In this document: one piece after another, positions 1 to 12,998 of the stretch | Position numbering within the stretch: the first letter of the stretch is position 1 | How the letters are laid out: the number at the start of each line of letters is the position of its first letter | Source: Ancylostoma caninum | Taxonomy: Eukaryota > Nematoda > Chromadorea > Rhabditida > Ancylostomatidae | Direction of reading: 5' to 3' | NCBI GenBank assembly: GCA_037903475.1 | Contig: JBAJFG010000407.1 | Span: 248,001-312,000, forward strand | Length of the DNA stretch: 64,000 nucleotides | Translations under genes and position numbers: made by a program | The notes under the pieces: generated by a model | The model's database searches: none | Told to the model about the DNA's origin: nothing | The model's input: the letters and a program-made list of their open reading frames with translations, nothing else

Positions 1-1430
1 ACGCAAGACTGGTTGTCACCTTGCTACACTCAACGTGTTCTGTTAAAGCGAGCAGTCGGCAGTCGGGCTTTTTTCACCGCGAGGAGCAATTCACACTCGT
101 CCCTCGTTGATGAAAGCGGAGAAATGGCAACTGCGCCTCACCAGTAATCGTGCAACAACTTCTCACCCGGTAAACCAATCCAACATGTCTGCTAATCTCA
201 CATACCCTAATGATCGAAATGTATCTCCTATTGCTTGCAATTCTAAGTTTATGAAGGCTTAGTTGATGGAGGAAAACATCTTAGTCCTCTCCGGAGAAAT
301 GCCAAATTTCTGAGATGTACAGGCTGCAATACTGTACATATATTTCTCCAATCCTTAGTTATCTAGGCATATTTATTATATTGCCAGATGATATCGCCTC
401 CTCAGGAAAGGGGGCGACATAGCGCTGATCTCCAGAAACGAGTTATCAGTCAGTCTGGTAATCAAAGAGTTTGTACCAGACTCATGCAGAATTCACGTCC
501 ATAACTTTTTTGTGATTGGACCGGTTTCTTTCAGCATTGTTGTATTATAGTACAGCGACCCTCCTCCTTACTACTGTAACGAACCGAAATCTAGAAATTT
601 AGGTGATATTTCTGTATGTGGATATTTATTTATTTATTTATTGCACTCGTGGTGCGCTACAACTTTCAGTAAAAACAGTTACTGATACTGGATATCCCAT
701 GATTACATGTGGCAATTTTGATCAACCAGGTGTAGGCAGATGCTCAATCAGCTGTGGATGCGTAGACAATCAGATTATGTATTGCATGCGGTGAAGCGCG
801 CATTGCGCTCCTGAACAACGGAAGTCTTCAGAAGCTGTGCAGTGTGCTGAGTTGAAGCTTGCGCAAAAGCAGACGAAAGTTACTTAGGTGGCCACTGATT
901 GTCAAGTACCAGGTAAGCATGACATATTGATTGTCTTTTAGCTTTTCCTATTTTCTTGCTTCCGCCTTTTCTTGTTGTTTGCCATTTTAGGCAGAAGACG
1001 TTGTTGCCATCATGAATATATTTGAGTGTTGTCTACATAACTTGTCCCTGCTTTTTTTGGTCAAAAAGAACGAGGCTTTGACCGGACTACCAGTATTTAA
1101 ACGCATCTTTTATCTGGCATTTTGATAAACCAATTAAGTAACAAACCGATGGGTTTCGGTGATACTGTACATTAGAAATCAGCCAAGAAATAATAGCTAT
1201 ATTTTCATTTTAACCCCCAAACTCTTACCTTTGCTCGCTCCAAAAAGCATGTTGGTAATGAACAGGGTCAAGCATGACGATAAGAACAACAGCCCCTCAA
1301 TACGCCCCCCCCCCTATTCCCTCGTCCAACCCCTACCTTTTCATGACTCCATAGATACAAATGCCTGAGACGCGTCTCAACCCACCATCACCTAAGTTAG
1401 CGCCATTGGGGGGAACCTTCCACCTACGAC
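1..1430. other. non-coding stretch, no gene seen
   Basis: I see no recognisable gene here. The open frames are short and have no family resemblance. The stretch contains an ATTT microsatellite at about 621-642 and a C-run at about 1305-1314. Confidence 0.5.
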
Positions 1431-2736
1431 GATGAGAATAAGTTGGATCCGGGGCGCAGCCTCGAATCGCAAAAGGGTGTAGAAAGCCGCACATTTTGTT
1501 CTGGAAAGGCAGAAATAAATGGAACGTGCAGTTGTGGATTAAATTCTACATACAAAACAGTGTTAGAGAGCGTGAAGCCCAGGAGTCATCGGCAAATGGA
1601 ACGTGCAGTTGTGGAAATCAGTTAAAGCGCTTCTATAGAGTGATTAAATAGAGAGAGGCTAATAAGGCTGTACGATAAGACCAGAATAAATGCGAGTAAA
1701 TATAGGACTATATACAAGCACGTGACTACACGTGCACTGCGCTATATACAAAATAAACCCTTATGCGGGGAAGCCTAAGAACTAAAAGGACCCGAGGACT
1801 TGGATGAGGATGCGACTGAATACGATAACCTAGCGCCCTAGAGTTAAGAGGGTTCCTCGAGGATAGAAACTGTGCCGGCTCAGGACACGAACACAGTAGA
1901 GTACAGAGACTCCCTCGAAGCAACGGACCATAGAGTACGGGCCCCTACTAAGTTGCAGAGTCCCTCTCTCCCTTTACACCTACCAGCCTAAGGCGGAAAG
2001 GTTCCGGTAATCGATTGCGAAGTCGCGCGAAGAGTGGAGATGCCCATTTGGAGAACGCTACTTAAACTTTCTCACTCCGGATCTCGCTAGAATCCTCTTC
2101 TTCCCCTCTTCCTCTTTCACCGATCGTCGATCGCTGTCGATAGTCGTGCGAAGTTGACAATGAGTCGAATGAAATCAATTGAATTTTGAAATGATGCGCG
2201 TGCCGCTTGTACTACAGGCAGGGGCCGGGGAAACCCCGCCCCTTAGTCACGTGAGCCAATGCGCGGCAGCCGCATTGAAGTCCTCAGGGGATACCATCTC
2301 TGAGAATTCCCCTCGCGTCCATGGGAAAGCAACGAGAGAGAACTAATTACTATGAGGAGAGTACACAGATGAAAAAAATAAGGAGCCGGAGCACCGAGAT
2401 CGGGCTAAGTACAGCAAAAGACACAGGCAAATGACAGTTGTAAAAAGGAGCATTTATATACAATTGGTACACCATACTGACACAAATATTATTTGGTTAT
2501 ATTATTTGGTTATGAAGGTCAAATGTGCTGCTGATGCAGACCTAATTTTACTCCTATTTGCTTCCGCTACACCTTTCAGCTCATCGCTATCCAGGTTCAC
2601 TATAAAGCTCAATTCGCAGCTTCATGTCACTAGAGCAGAACTTTCCAAACAAACGCTGTTTAGTGCGCTTACTAAGCAAATGTCGCCCCTGATACTTCGC
2701 TGATATTTCTAGCTCTCTTTGCTCTGATGACTGGAG
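1431..2736. other. non-coding stretch with GC-rich block
   Basis: No gene is recognised. A 22-bp word beginning AAATGGAACGTGCAG occurs at 1517 and again at 1594 in the same orientation. From about 1730 to 2340 the sequence is more GC-rich than its neighbours, with no convincing coding signal. It could be part of an old retroelement end, but I cannot show that. Confidence 0.4.
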
Positions 2737-2810
2737 GATGGAACAGTTGATCCAAAATGACATTATTTTCGGTGATGGAACAGTTGATCCAAAATGACAT
2801 TATTTTCGGT
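2737..2810 (+). repeat. tandem repeat, 37 bp x 2
   Basis: The unit starting GATGGAACAGTTGATCC is present twice in direct succession (2737-2773 and 2774-2810) with no visible difference. Confidence 0.9.
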
Positions 2811-4639
2811 ATTTGAGTAGTTTGACAGAAAATATTCTGAAACAGAAATTCAAACGCCGATCAGAAACCAAGGGGATAATTTTGAAACAGCGAGCATGTA
2901 TCTTCATAACGGAAAGAAAGATGGGAACGATCTAGCAAAGCTTCGAACATAACGACTGTCAAACTGACCGCTCATAAAATCAGACATTTCATACTTGACG
3001 ACCTAATAATTTGTTAGATATGAGGTATACAGGGTGCAGCATAAATACTGTATCATAAATATGTGTTAATAGCTTTTGTTATAGAAGCTAAAACTCTAGT
3101 TGCTCTTTAATACTATTTACTTGAACTCTTAGACACCAAAAACATTGGGAAACATCTATCGTGGTCTCTTCCTGCCTTCGCGATGGACAATAGACCTAGG
3201 GCATGTACGACCATTGATTCCCAAAAAAAATTTCTGAGGTTTTCTTCCTCGTTTTTTCCTTGAGCGATCCCAGATTTGTGCCAGCAGTGAGTTAGTGAGT
3301 GCAACTCCACACCTCCACGACTACCAGTTGACACATCCATATGATCGATGTCAAGAAAGTTTGCGCACGAGTCCTCTGCCCTTATGAGTTCGTGGAGTTG
3401 GAGCACCAACGGTCACTCTGTCTTCTGCGCCTCCTTTCTTGACGCCTGCTGTCCTAGCGGACCCATTTTCATAGTGAACTAGCAGCTATGCCTACTTTAC
3501 AAAACTACCTTTTTTTCCCAGCAAAGAGCTGTTTTTCCAACTTTAATTCAACGTCGACCTGAGGCATTAGGTCACTTTCAGAAACATCGGCTTCAGTGAT
3601 GATATAGGTCAGATGTGATCTGCAAGAGAGGCCTTTCCTCCTCCATCTAATGTTTTGAAGAACCGCCCTTAAACTGCGCGATTTTCGCTGATGAAGTTTT
3701 GTTCCACATTGGCAAAAAAGATCATCCTCCAAAGGTGCCTAACTTTTGCGGCCCTTCAAGGTAACATAACTAAATTTTGTCTTCTCTCGTGCTGATGCGC
3801 TTCGTTGTGAACACGTTGCTCCTAGTGCTTGTCGTGTTCCTTCTGGACTTCCTCATTGGCAGGTGAATTCGTGACCCTCTGCAAAGAACACGGCTCTGTG
3901 TGCACCTAACTCTCCCACCCGTTTTGCAATGGGTTCATTTCTCGTGGATTTACTCGAAATGTAGAACTGTGACATCCGTATATGTAGTTGGGAACAGCAC
4001 TTCAACAGCGGAGCATCATACTACAAATTGGATGTTGCAGTTTATTGCTGAAAAAAATGGGCGATCAAGAAACAAGATTGTGCGGTGATGCTTCATATCG
4101 AGATCTTGGTTCTTTTGAAATTCGGACGTGTTATAACGTGGAACGTTGATGTGAGGTTACGAAAAGTGGAGATAATGCAGAAAAAGGGATACATTTCCAA
4201 ATATGAAATTTAGGTTAAAGAGCTTTTTCGCAATGGGAATGGACTTTGCGACAAAGCTTGACACAGTATTTAAGTCGCACCCTGTTGTTTATTTCATTGA
4301 TTTTGTGGGCTTTAGTGGTGTTCACTCTGATGGACACCAACAAGAGCGACGGGTATTGTGGCGACTTATTGGTGGATGGTGACGCCTTAGACTCTTGGAC
4401 TTACTTGTATGTATGTGCCATAAACGCGGTGGTTCAGCGGATATTTATTATACTGTACAATAGCGAGTGAGTGGGATGAGTAGTGTGAGCAATGTAAGAA
4501 GATTGTGCCTCGTACGGTTTACAGAATCATTCTGACTAGGCAATATTATCTTCAAAGTAAGACAGATCAGTCCATGAGTCGTGGTAATAGACAACAGTGG
4601 TGTGCGAGGGAAGGGGCACGAGAGAAATGGGGTCTCCGC
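2811..4639. other. no supported gene; several short open frames
   Basis: Short frames occur on both strands (for example on the minus strand at 3113-3409 and 3505-3732), but none resembles a known family and none has a clear exon structure. The only item worth separate mention is the possible signal-peptide exon at 3795-3862. Confidence 0.4.
3795..3862 (+). CDS. possible first exon encoding a signal peptide (speculative)
   Basis: An ATG opens 22 codons of strongly hydrophobic sequence starting MRFVVNTLLLVLVVFLLD, followed by a donor-like AG|GTGAAT. This is what a first exon of a secreted protein can look like. I could not find a downstream exon that joins in phase, no function can be given, and chance is a real alternative. 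Confidence 0.18.
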
Positions 4640-4760
4640 AATATTGGAGACCCGGGTCTACTACTGTGATAAGGATGCGCTGGCGCCCAAAGGTGGGGGA
4701 GACAGATCCACTGCTGTGCTAAGGGTGCGTCGGCGCCCAACAGTTTAAAAGCGTCAAGAG
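4640..4760 (+). repeat. degenerate copy of the 60-bp satellite family
   Basis: Two decayed units are visible. They share the words GGTGCG(T/C)CGGCGCCCAA and GGGGGAGAC(A/G)G with the relic at 62.9 kb and are distantly like the 60-bp satellite at 24.3 kb. Confidence 0.5.
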
Positions 4761-5089
4761 GCGGGGGAGGCTACGGAACTGCGTTGTCTAATTCTCTCGC
4801 TTTTATTACTGGCGAATATTCCTACTGGTGAGACAGTGTTCGACTTTTTAGGCCGCATAGAGTGACAATCCCAGGTCAGCCCTCCCACCCCAAACAAACT
4901 AATGGTCCGTCCTCCGCCCAGGTTCAGGCTCAATGCTGCAGCCACCAAATCCGTTCATTTTCTTGAGGCGAACCGTTCTCTCTTACGTACATAGGATAAG
5001 CGAGTTATCACACCCTATTATGATATTGTTCGTAACCCACTGTGTGACTAATAGAAAATTCTCGAAATTTTCTATGTTTCTTCCATTTT

Positions 5090-5590
5090 CCTCGAGATTT
5101 ACAAGGGGGCATGTGTACCGATGGACGACAGGTGTGCCGGGCACCGAAAGTGTTGAAAACACCAATACGTTTTTCGTCCCCTATGGAGGAGAGTGCGCCA
5201 GTACTGCGTGAAACGCTGATATAAGGGTCCTGAGGGTGTCCTGAGGACCACTATCGTGTAAAACGCCACAATAATGGTCTGCCAATAAAGAATAAAGAAT
5301 GGATCCTATGTGACTCGGTAGTGAAAAAAAAACGGAGGATACGGGTCCACCGATGGACGAGGGTGTGCCAGGGCTTAACAGTGGGGAAAATGCTACAAGC
5401 GCCTTAACAGTACTGAGAAACCCCTGCATACGGGACATTCTATGAAGGAGGGGTGTGCCGAGGCTCACCGTATCGTGGAAAAGACCAGCAACACTGCTTT
5501 GCCGAAGTAATACGCTTAATAGTGTGGAAAACGCCCAGATGCGGGTACGCTACGATGGGGAAAACGCAAGAATACGAGTTCGTTGATTGA
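5090..5590 (+). repeat. diverged 60-bp satellite units, plus orientation
   Basis: Repeated words such as GGTCCACCGATGGACGA, GGTGTGCC(A/G)GG and AGTGGGGAAAA(T/C)GC recur at roughly 60-bp spacing. They are the reverse-complement form of the units at 24.3-25.3 kb. The array is strongly diverged and has lost its regular period. Confidence 0.65.
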
Positions 5591-5639
5591 GAAGATTACG
5601 CCTGCGCCCAACTGCGGGAAGACGTCACATGACATTTAC

Positions 5640-5785
5640 ATAAGCTACTCATAAGGCGGATTTAGTACTCGAGCGCAGTGAGCGATAAATTTTGCTCTTT
5701 TTGACTTTATGAGGACTTCGAGTATCTCATGTTGCTGTCCCACCCCACTTTCTAGCGTCCCATAGTGGAGCTTGTCGTAATGAGA
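5640..5785 (-). repeat. satellite-associated flank repeat, minus copy
   Basis: The reverse complement contains GCTAGAAAGTGGGGTGGGAC followed by sequence related to 24.1-24.3, 35.7-35.85 and 63.0-63.1 kb. Like the copy at 24.1 kb it abuts a 60-bp satellite array in the same relative orientation, so flank and satellite probably belong to one mobile unit. Confidence 0.6.
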
Positions 5786-8364
5786 ACACAAAAAGGGAAA
5801 ACAGCTATGGGTAGTACAGGACATGTTAACGCCGTGAACGGAGGAACTCGAGAAAGAAAATACTAGTGAGCAAAAAAAAAGATGAAAAGTGAACTGCAGC
5901 AGCAAGAACGCAGAGTGCTGCTGAGTGATAGGAAAGGACTGCGTCAATGAGAGATCGCAATCAACTTACATAGAAAACTCTAAGAAGTATGAAAACGTTC
6001 AATGAGCATCATAGTCTATCAAACAGCCGTGGCCAATGTTCTAGAGCAATTCTTTCCCCATATAGTAATCATTTAAGTGAAAATCACCTATTGTTGCAGG
6101 AAAATTGTCTAGCTCGTAAGAAAAGCTTTAGTATATCTTTAGAACTGAGAAGAATTGCATTTAAAAAAAGAGCTCGAGTTCGAATTGGACCTGACAAAAG
6201 TTCAAAAAGATAATCTATCAGATAGGAATTAAACAAGCATCCAAAGTTCACTATTGTAAAAGGTAAAATGACTTCGATGCCAGAAGATCGTTGACAACAT
6301 CCCTGGTCCACGAATTCATGAAAATCTTCACCCTTCACTTCGCCGCACGAAATTCTGACAGTGTTTTGGATCCCTGGACGAGTCGTTAAGATTCAGAAAG
6401 CACACATTATCTTTTTTTTGTAATTTCTACTCCATGGGAATGTCTAAATTATCAGTTATTGATTAGCAGACTTATAATCACGCAGATACAAAAATTGTAT
6501 CAGTCAGTGACGATCTTTTGTTAACTGCTGATTGATTACCAGTTCGGTCTGATGTTTCATAGGGAGACTGACCACTATGAGCTCCACGGTTAAACCTCAC
6601 CTCAAACTTTCGCACTTTCAACTTCTTGGTTGAACCTCACGCCAACCTCATCCTTCGTTTTCCGAATCCGTTTCACTCATTCTCTCATGGTTGTACCTTT
6701 CATCCATAACCTATGTTTCTCCTTTCTTCTACGCTATCAGTTGTTTCCATAATCTCTTACATCCTTTCACTCATGATACTTAATACTGAAGATGATGGAA
6801 AGCACAGATTGAAAGCACACTAGCGATTGGCCGCCTTAGGGCACAGCTGTCCTAAGACGGTCATGAAGAAACCGACTCCAGTCAGTTTGCAGTCCAAGTA
6901 CCTATCGTCCTCATCGAATTGTATCGAATTCCTGTTACAGAACAAAATTCGCATTAAAGTTGACTAACTGCGCTGAAGCGGAGACTCTTGGGCAACTCTA
7001 ATAATCTAATAGGAAACTAAGCTTCTTCACACTTTACTTCTGAGAAATTCGTAGGTTTGTAGCTTTTAAACGAATTTTGAGTAGCTGGCTCCTCCTAGCT
7101 TCTCGCAGAAGCGCTGATTGATCCTCTATACCAAAGCCACGCATTGCGCGAATTTTTGCAGGGTCGTACATGCAAGTCCGTCTGTGTCTCTCTTTTTTTC
7201 ATCATTCGACGAGAATTATAGACACAAGCAAATGTTTAGCCTACCGCTGGCAGTCCTAAGGCCTCCGGGTGAGAATGTGTTCACGAAGCTTTGAAGGCAA
7301 CACTACCGATAATTTTCATGTCCAAAACTTAGAATGTTTTTGAGTCTGGACGTTAGTCGAAGTAATTCTACGCAATTTGCGCCGCCGAAGGCATCTGCGT
7401 TCCCAAGGTATGACATGTTAAACAAGGTATCCTTGTATCCGTGGATGAGTTGTGGCGGATACGATTCACCTCTTTTCTGTTGTAGTCAGTTAGATTTCCA
7501 AAGATAACGTTCGTCAACCTTCATAAAGTTTTCATAAGGTTCGGGAAGTTTTACACTGCAATGATCTGTTTTCCCCATTTACGTTATTTCAATTGTTATT
7601 AAACCGACTGCACGATCGCTTCTTTTTTCCCAGAACTTTCAATTCTCCAAATATGGTGTGAAATTCTGTTTGTTAGCTCTTTACAATTAGAAATAAGTTT
7701 TGTTTCTTTCCTTGAGGTTTCTCTATCTGGTGAACATTCTATTTCCTTATCGTTCGGGCTTTTTCCTCCATCAGAAAAGCTTAAAAATTGCTCGAGTACG
7801 TAGCTGCTCCAAGAAATTGTTGCCAATAAAGGTAGCGTTATCGACTTTGTTGATCTACTCCTACCGCGTAGTTCGCCCATCTCGCTATAATGCAGCAATT
7901 TGGAAGCATCCGAGAACCATTTCACCATGAGTTCTGAAAAAATTGATCGCTCTGTCCACGGTCCTCATAGTCAGAAACACAACGCGTAAAAATCTGAGTT
8001 ACTCATTTTTTCGTGGGTGCTGCCTTTGAGTATGCAAAACAAACAGAGCGGGATTGCCGCTCTGCTACCGTTTGGTTATAGGCTGCACGTGTTTGTGATG
8101 CACAGACATGCTGCCCACCTCAGTAGGGTGGGCGGATTCCTTAACGACGGGTCTCGCTCGGTTTCCTCAGTTGGAACATGCTCTACTGCACCCTCATTGA
8201 GGTGGAGCGAGGATTCTGCAGTCACAGAATCCACCAACCTTTCTTTGCATCAAACGCACAGGGTGAGCGTGTCATCATCAGTTATTGTGACATTTTCTCA
8301 AACCAGTAATGCAATTGATCACACTTTCTAAATATTTCATAACTTTCTCCCATTACTTCCGAAA
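5786..8364. other. non-coding stretch, no gene seen
   Basis: No recognisable gene or repeat family. The longest frame (minus, 7599-7928, 109 codons) has no family resemblance and no intron signals that I could join to anything. Confidence 0.45.
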
Positions 8365-8369
8365 ACTGC

Positions 8370-8640
8370 GAAGGGGTGGGTGCACCGATGACGGACAGGT
8401 GTGCCGGGCCCAATAGTTCAAAAAAAAAAACGTCAGGAGGCCGATCTACTGATGGAGAATGGGTCCGCCGCGACCCATTAGTGGGGAAAACACAAGGATT
8501 TAGGTTCACCGATGGAGAATGAGTCCAGCGGTGTTCAGTGTTATGAACACGTCAGTATATGTGTCCACCGATGGAGAATGAGTCCGCCGGTGCCCATCAG
8601 TGGGGTAAATGCCAAGATGCGGGTGAACTGAAGGAATAAG
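8370..8640 (+). repeat. 60-bp satellite, about four diverged units
   Basis: Units carry (G/T)TCCACCGATGGAGAATG(A/G)GTCC, then (G/C)CCATTAGTGGGG or similar, then AA(A/T)(A/G)C. This is the same family, in reverse-complement orientation, as the long array at 24.3-25.3 kb. Confidence 0.75.
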
Positions 8641-8965
8641 GAAGGGGGGGGGCACCATACACCCATTCGCGCCTCACTCGACCACCTCTACTATATAGCC
8701 AAGCAGAAGCTCATCAGTTGGAGTATCTCAGTAACGTGAAGCCTGAATCATTCCAGGTGATCGTTCCCACTGCATTGATAGCACTGAACTGTTCACAAAT
8801 ATACAAATAAAATCCATCTGTAAAATCCATCTGAAGAATGTTCCTGTGCAGAGTTGGGAGTAGCTGGTTATGACTGGTCCATACATGTGCGTGTAAAAAC
8901 TGCAGTGACATAAAGGTACATACATCATTATCATTATATCATTGATCGGGAAATAGCTTTGCATG

Positions 8966-9300
8966 TACGAGGGCGGGTTGAAAAGTTTCTGGAATGACAA
9001 TGAAAGCAAAACAATTGAAGTCCAGTTGTTGGGTTATTTTTTAGCTCACTCCTGTCGAAGCTCAGCGCCCTTGGTTCCTCCTCTTTTCTGCTTTTAATTC
9101 TTTCCCTGCGAAGGATTTCTTTGAATTACTCAGAACAAACTCATATGTCCCAGAATAATTGGCCATTCGATCCGAATTTCTTTCTGAACAGGGAGGATCT
9201 GGGCTCTGAGGAAAGACAGAGGCGTTAGCAAGCAAGTGCTGAAGAATCAGTGGTTGAGGGAGATATTTCACTTTTATTTTTTTCAATTTTGTGGCAAGCG
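8966..9300 (+). mobile_element. fragment of a TIR element sharing the GGGTTGAAAAG end
   Basis: A TA is followed by CGAGGGCGGGTTGAAAAG. The next 330 bp are recognisably homologous to 56.64-56.96 kb and, inverted, to 38.55-38.87 kb. Shared stretches include the segments around CCTGTCGAAG and GTGCTG(A/C)AGAATCA. A third copy of just the terminus is at 36655. The TA and the repeated outer end suggest a Tc1/mariner-type end. The opposite end is missing. Confidence 0.55.
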
Positions 9301-9954
9301 TTGGCATTCGAATGTGCGGCCATAACGTTGTGGAGATGCAGCGCTTTTTTTTCCACCCCTTAGCCCCGTAATTTCAGTGAACTGGCATCCCTCCAGTTTC
9401 CAAAACTATTCATCATTATTATCTAATAACCTCTTTTCTGACAGTTAGTGGAATGCCTCTGATGGTGGACAGTGCAAAAACAAATGCCGTTATCCATATA
9501 GTGAAATTTATCCATGTTTTTTGGTGTAGTCTCTTTTTTCTTCGACGTCCAGCTCATGGTCAACGGGTTGGAAGTGTGCAGCAATCCTTGCTTATCCAAG
9601 CTGGGAAGCTAAGGATGGGAAATGTAGAGACCATAGGTAAGGAATGGATACGCTAGTACCTATTGTGGAATGGGCTTACTGACGTAGTGCAAGAATGCTG
9701 GTATCTAGTGATAATGAAATGTAGTGCAGTTAGTTCACCGATTTTGAATGGTTTCGTTCGCAGTAGGTTGAGAAAGCAATGAAGAAGAATGAGTGCATGG
9801 ATAAGCGTGTACTGTCTCTACACATTATCCACTTCTCACCCCTCGAGAATATTCCTCACCTTTGTACCTTCTAAGACCATTCTTCACCGGCAATGAGTGC
9901 AGCGACGATTGATTGATCTCTCACCACTCTTCTCTTTTTTTGCTTTTTGGACAT
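9301..9954. other. non-coding stretch, nothing recognised
   Basis: No gene, RNA or repeat family recognised. Confidence 0.45.
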
Positions 9955-10330
9955 CTAGGACCGGTCATAACTTCGTTGAGATCTTGCCATCTTGAGATAT
10001 CTTTCTTTCCCTGTATACCAGTCCAGTATTTTGGTGGGCCACCGGATATGTTTCATGCGAGCAACGTGTCCTATTTTATTCTTTTCTTTCTGATCTCTTG
10101 GTGATGTCTTGAAATCTGGTTCTTCGAATCTCTTCGTTTGTGATGCGGTCTGTGAGCGCTACTCTTAGCATAGCTTTTTCCACTGTTTTTGCGGCTTTTG
10201 CAAACTTTCTTTCTTCCACTTTCGTTGGAGCCCATGTTCCACACCCATATTTCATTGCTGGCAGCACTATAGCATTGGAGATCTATGATTCCCCTTTCAG
10301 GTATTTTTTGGGTATCCGCAACTGTCTCTG
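9955..10330 (-). pseudogene. RTE-clade retrotransposon ORF, C-terminal relic
   Basis: Read on the minus strand, the sequence gives LPAMKYGCGTWAPTKVEER, then RITNEEIRR, and after a frame change GHVARMKHIRWPTKILDWY. These are the landmarks of the region downstream of the reverse transcriptase domain in RTE-like non-LTR elements (xYGxxTW, then GHVxRxxxxRW). The reverse transcriptase core is absent and the frame is broken, so this is a dead 3-prime fragment. It belongs to a different lineage from the copies at 37.5, 48.7 and 56.9 kb. Confidence 0.75.
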
Positions 10331-12996
10331 AAAAACGTATGCCTCATAGAAGAGTTTCTATTTCTGGTGCACTCTAACATTTTCGCCTTTTCTTTGATCA
10401 TTTGGGGATTCAAGAGACGTGAAATTTTTCATCTCATTCAGCTGCTACGTCCCTCTTCTCCCGTAGGTGCGCCAGTCACTATATCATCCCGTGTAATTAG
10501 TGCGAGCTCTCATGTACTCATCAGGTCCACTCCTGGCTAGAGACGCCTTGATAGACCCTGTGGGGTAGGCGAAGTGCTGCTGGTGCATAATAATTTGTAC
10601 TCACTCACATTCCAGGGTCATCTCCAGAAGGGAAAGTTTCGACGATCCCATGTTGGCCGAACGTGTTACTGATAGTGATTTGAGGGTGCACAGGACCATA
10701 CTGTACCGTGTAAAAACTCGGCGCATGCGACAAGCACCCAAGAATCTGCAGCATGACCGTCAGGTCCACCACAGGTCAGCGCAGAAAGTGTGTGTGCGCT
10801 CAGGCATTCCATGCGCATTTCCGCCTTCTAACTGCTATCGCAGCGCTATCATAGCTATGTGCCTGGTGTGAACCTGCAACATATAATGACACGAGAAACA
10901 CATGAAGAAAACAAAATGTGTATACACATGTGTATATCTATGTTGCTGTTCGTTCCAGGAACGGAATTACAATTGAAGTTCATAAAAAGATGCTGTTATT
11001 CCATGACGAAACCTACATGGGTAGGGAGGCTGCCCAACACTGTGTGTACCATATATATCAACACCATATATAACACGTTACGGCTTACACTTGAAATCTG
11101 CTTAATGGCGGGATACTCAGAATCCAATGTAGATCCGCGTTTTAGTTCGTGCATTCCCATTGTGACGTCCCCGATGTGGTGCAAGAGTATGCATAACGCT
11201 GCAGGGCGGGAGAGGGCCGAAAACATTGTCATTCACCACATTCGAGAACAGTTGCATTCAAAGGATAATAAGACTTATCCGGGCTTATTGTACAATACAA
11301 CCATTGTTGCGCCTCCTCACGAGCTCTTAGGCTGCATTCAACACAAAATTTTTTAAAGCCGTCCATGCCTGTGAAGCAGGTGGTGATGGTACCGTGTACC
11401 ATGCTACTTTCCATCCGTATACTTATTTCTATTAAATCACTTTCCTTCCTATCCCCACGCTCTTCCTCTCTGACCCGCCCCCTCTCCACCGCGGAACGCT
11501 TCGATCATTGTGTTGGCTGGACGTATTGCTCAACATGAGCTGTATAATTCTGCTCTCGGAGAACGCTGCGGTGCTCATCTGACCTGCTGAAACACACGAA
11601 ATCGTGAGATGGTCAGTCATACAAGATACGTGAGATGCAGTTATCTGTCACGCGGCGCGGATGTAGAAATGCGCCATACGATGGCGAGGCTCACAGAACG
11701 TGGCGCAGATTGCAAGGACACTTTAACATTAAATGATGTGTGAGGGGTTGAATACAGCACGTTTTGTGGAGAATGCAGCACGAGAACAGTGGGACTTTGA
11801 GTGCACACCTAAATTTTACTAGGGCTTTAGGATCTTCGTTCTGGCGGTGTTTTATGTGAGTGACACGTGATGATTTATCGATATTTAGAACAAGTAAACA
11901 ACGAATAACAAATAGTTATTGAATAACAAGAGAATGTCGCTCTGTTCACGTGGAGCGTACTCTGAAGGTCCCGCTCCAATCGGACGCGGCGGTGTGGCAC
12001 AGAGGCCAATCAGCTCTCTATTCGTTAGCGGCAAGTGAAAACTACACTCAAGCGACAGATGGGCTGGGATTCACGATGACCTTCGATTAGAGCACGATTT
12101 GCAGTGTAGTCTCCAGGTGAACAGACCACAGGTGTCTCTTCCAATGCATCCTCCTCGGATCGATTCATGCATTCTTGAGCACGATGATGTAGCGTTGTAT
12201 TATTCAACTGAGGTGTTTGTTAGGCAGTTTTGACGTTCTAAATTTGCAGGGATGTCCACGCTCTCTTGCACCGGATACATTATGAAAAAAGTGGTATAGC
12301 CAGATTACTTTGTCCATCCCTCATTTCTTTATAAAACATTGTTCCAAATTTATTTATAGATTTGTAGTTCTCCTTTACGCCGTGGTTTTCTACTGGCCTC
12401 TTCTCTCAAAGAGGTGAGCTTCAGCATGTTTTTGGCTACCAAAAAGGTTTAAATACAGAAAGTGTCAGAGTCGACGTAACTGCCCAGATGCACGATTACT
12501 GGGAAGTTAAATATTTAAAAGCTCCACTCCGCGGACATTTTTGCGATGCACTTCATACGGAAAACTTGCGTGAACTGCGAAAACATTGGTGAGCGACGAC
12601 AAGCAGCAGTTGGTGCGTACATATGCAAGGGTTAGAGTACAGAAAAGATCGACCTTCCAATAATGATGACGTCAATTTTCTGCCTCGAATTTTCAACGAC
12701 TGTGAGAATCTTGGCACAAGAAACGTAAACATCAGCACTCAATGTTTCCTTGGCACTGTGGAACCAAGACAAAAGTTCAAAAAACGAACGACAAAGAAGA
12801 AGGCCTCTCGGTAACACGAGATCCGTATCTTGCACTACTTTGTGGTCCAAAGAAGCCGGCGTCATTTGCCCATCTAGTGAGTTAGCGGTTACCGGTGCAA
12901 ACATAATGTCAACGCTATTTCATAATAAGAGTTAGAATTAGATCTGCCAGCTAGATCTGTAACTACAAAATAGACTTAAAATTATTAACCTAATAT
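10331..12996. other. non-coding stretch, no supported gene
   Basis: The longest frame is on the plus strand at 10859-11356 (165 codons). It has no recognisable domain, contains several Cys-rich and low-similarity segments, and is overlapped by open frames on the other strand, so I do not call it a gene. No repeat family of this window was recognised here. Confidence 0.4.
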
Positions 12997-12998
12997 TA

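Noticed and set aside
10859..11356. 165-codon plus-strand frame
   Set aside because: No recognisable domain, opposing frames overlap it and there is no splice or context support; length alone is not enough in 64 kb.
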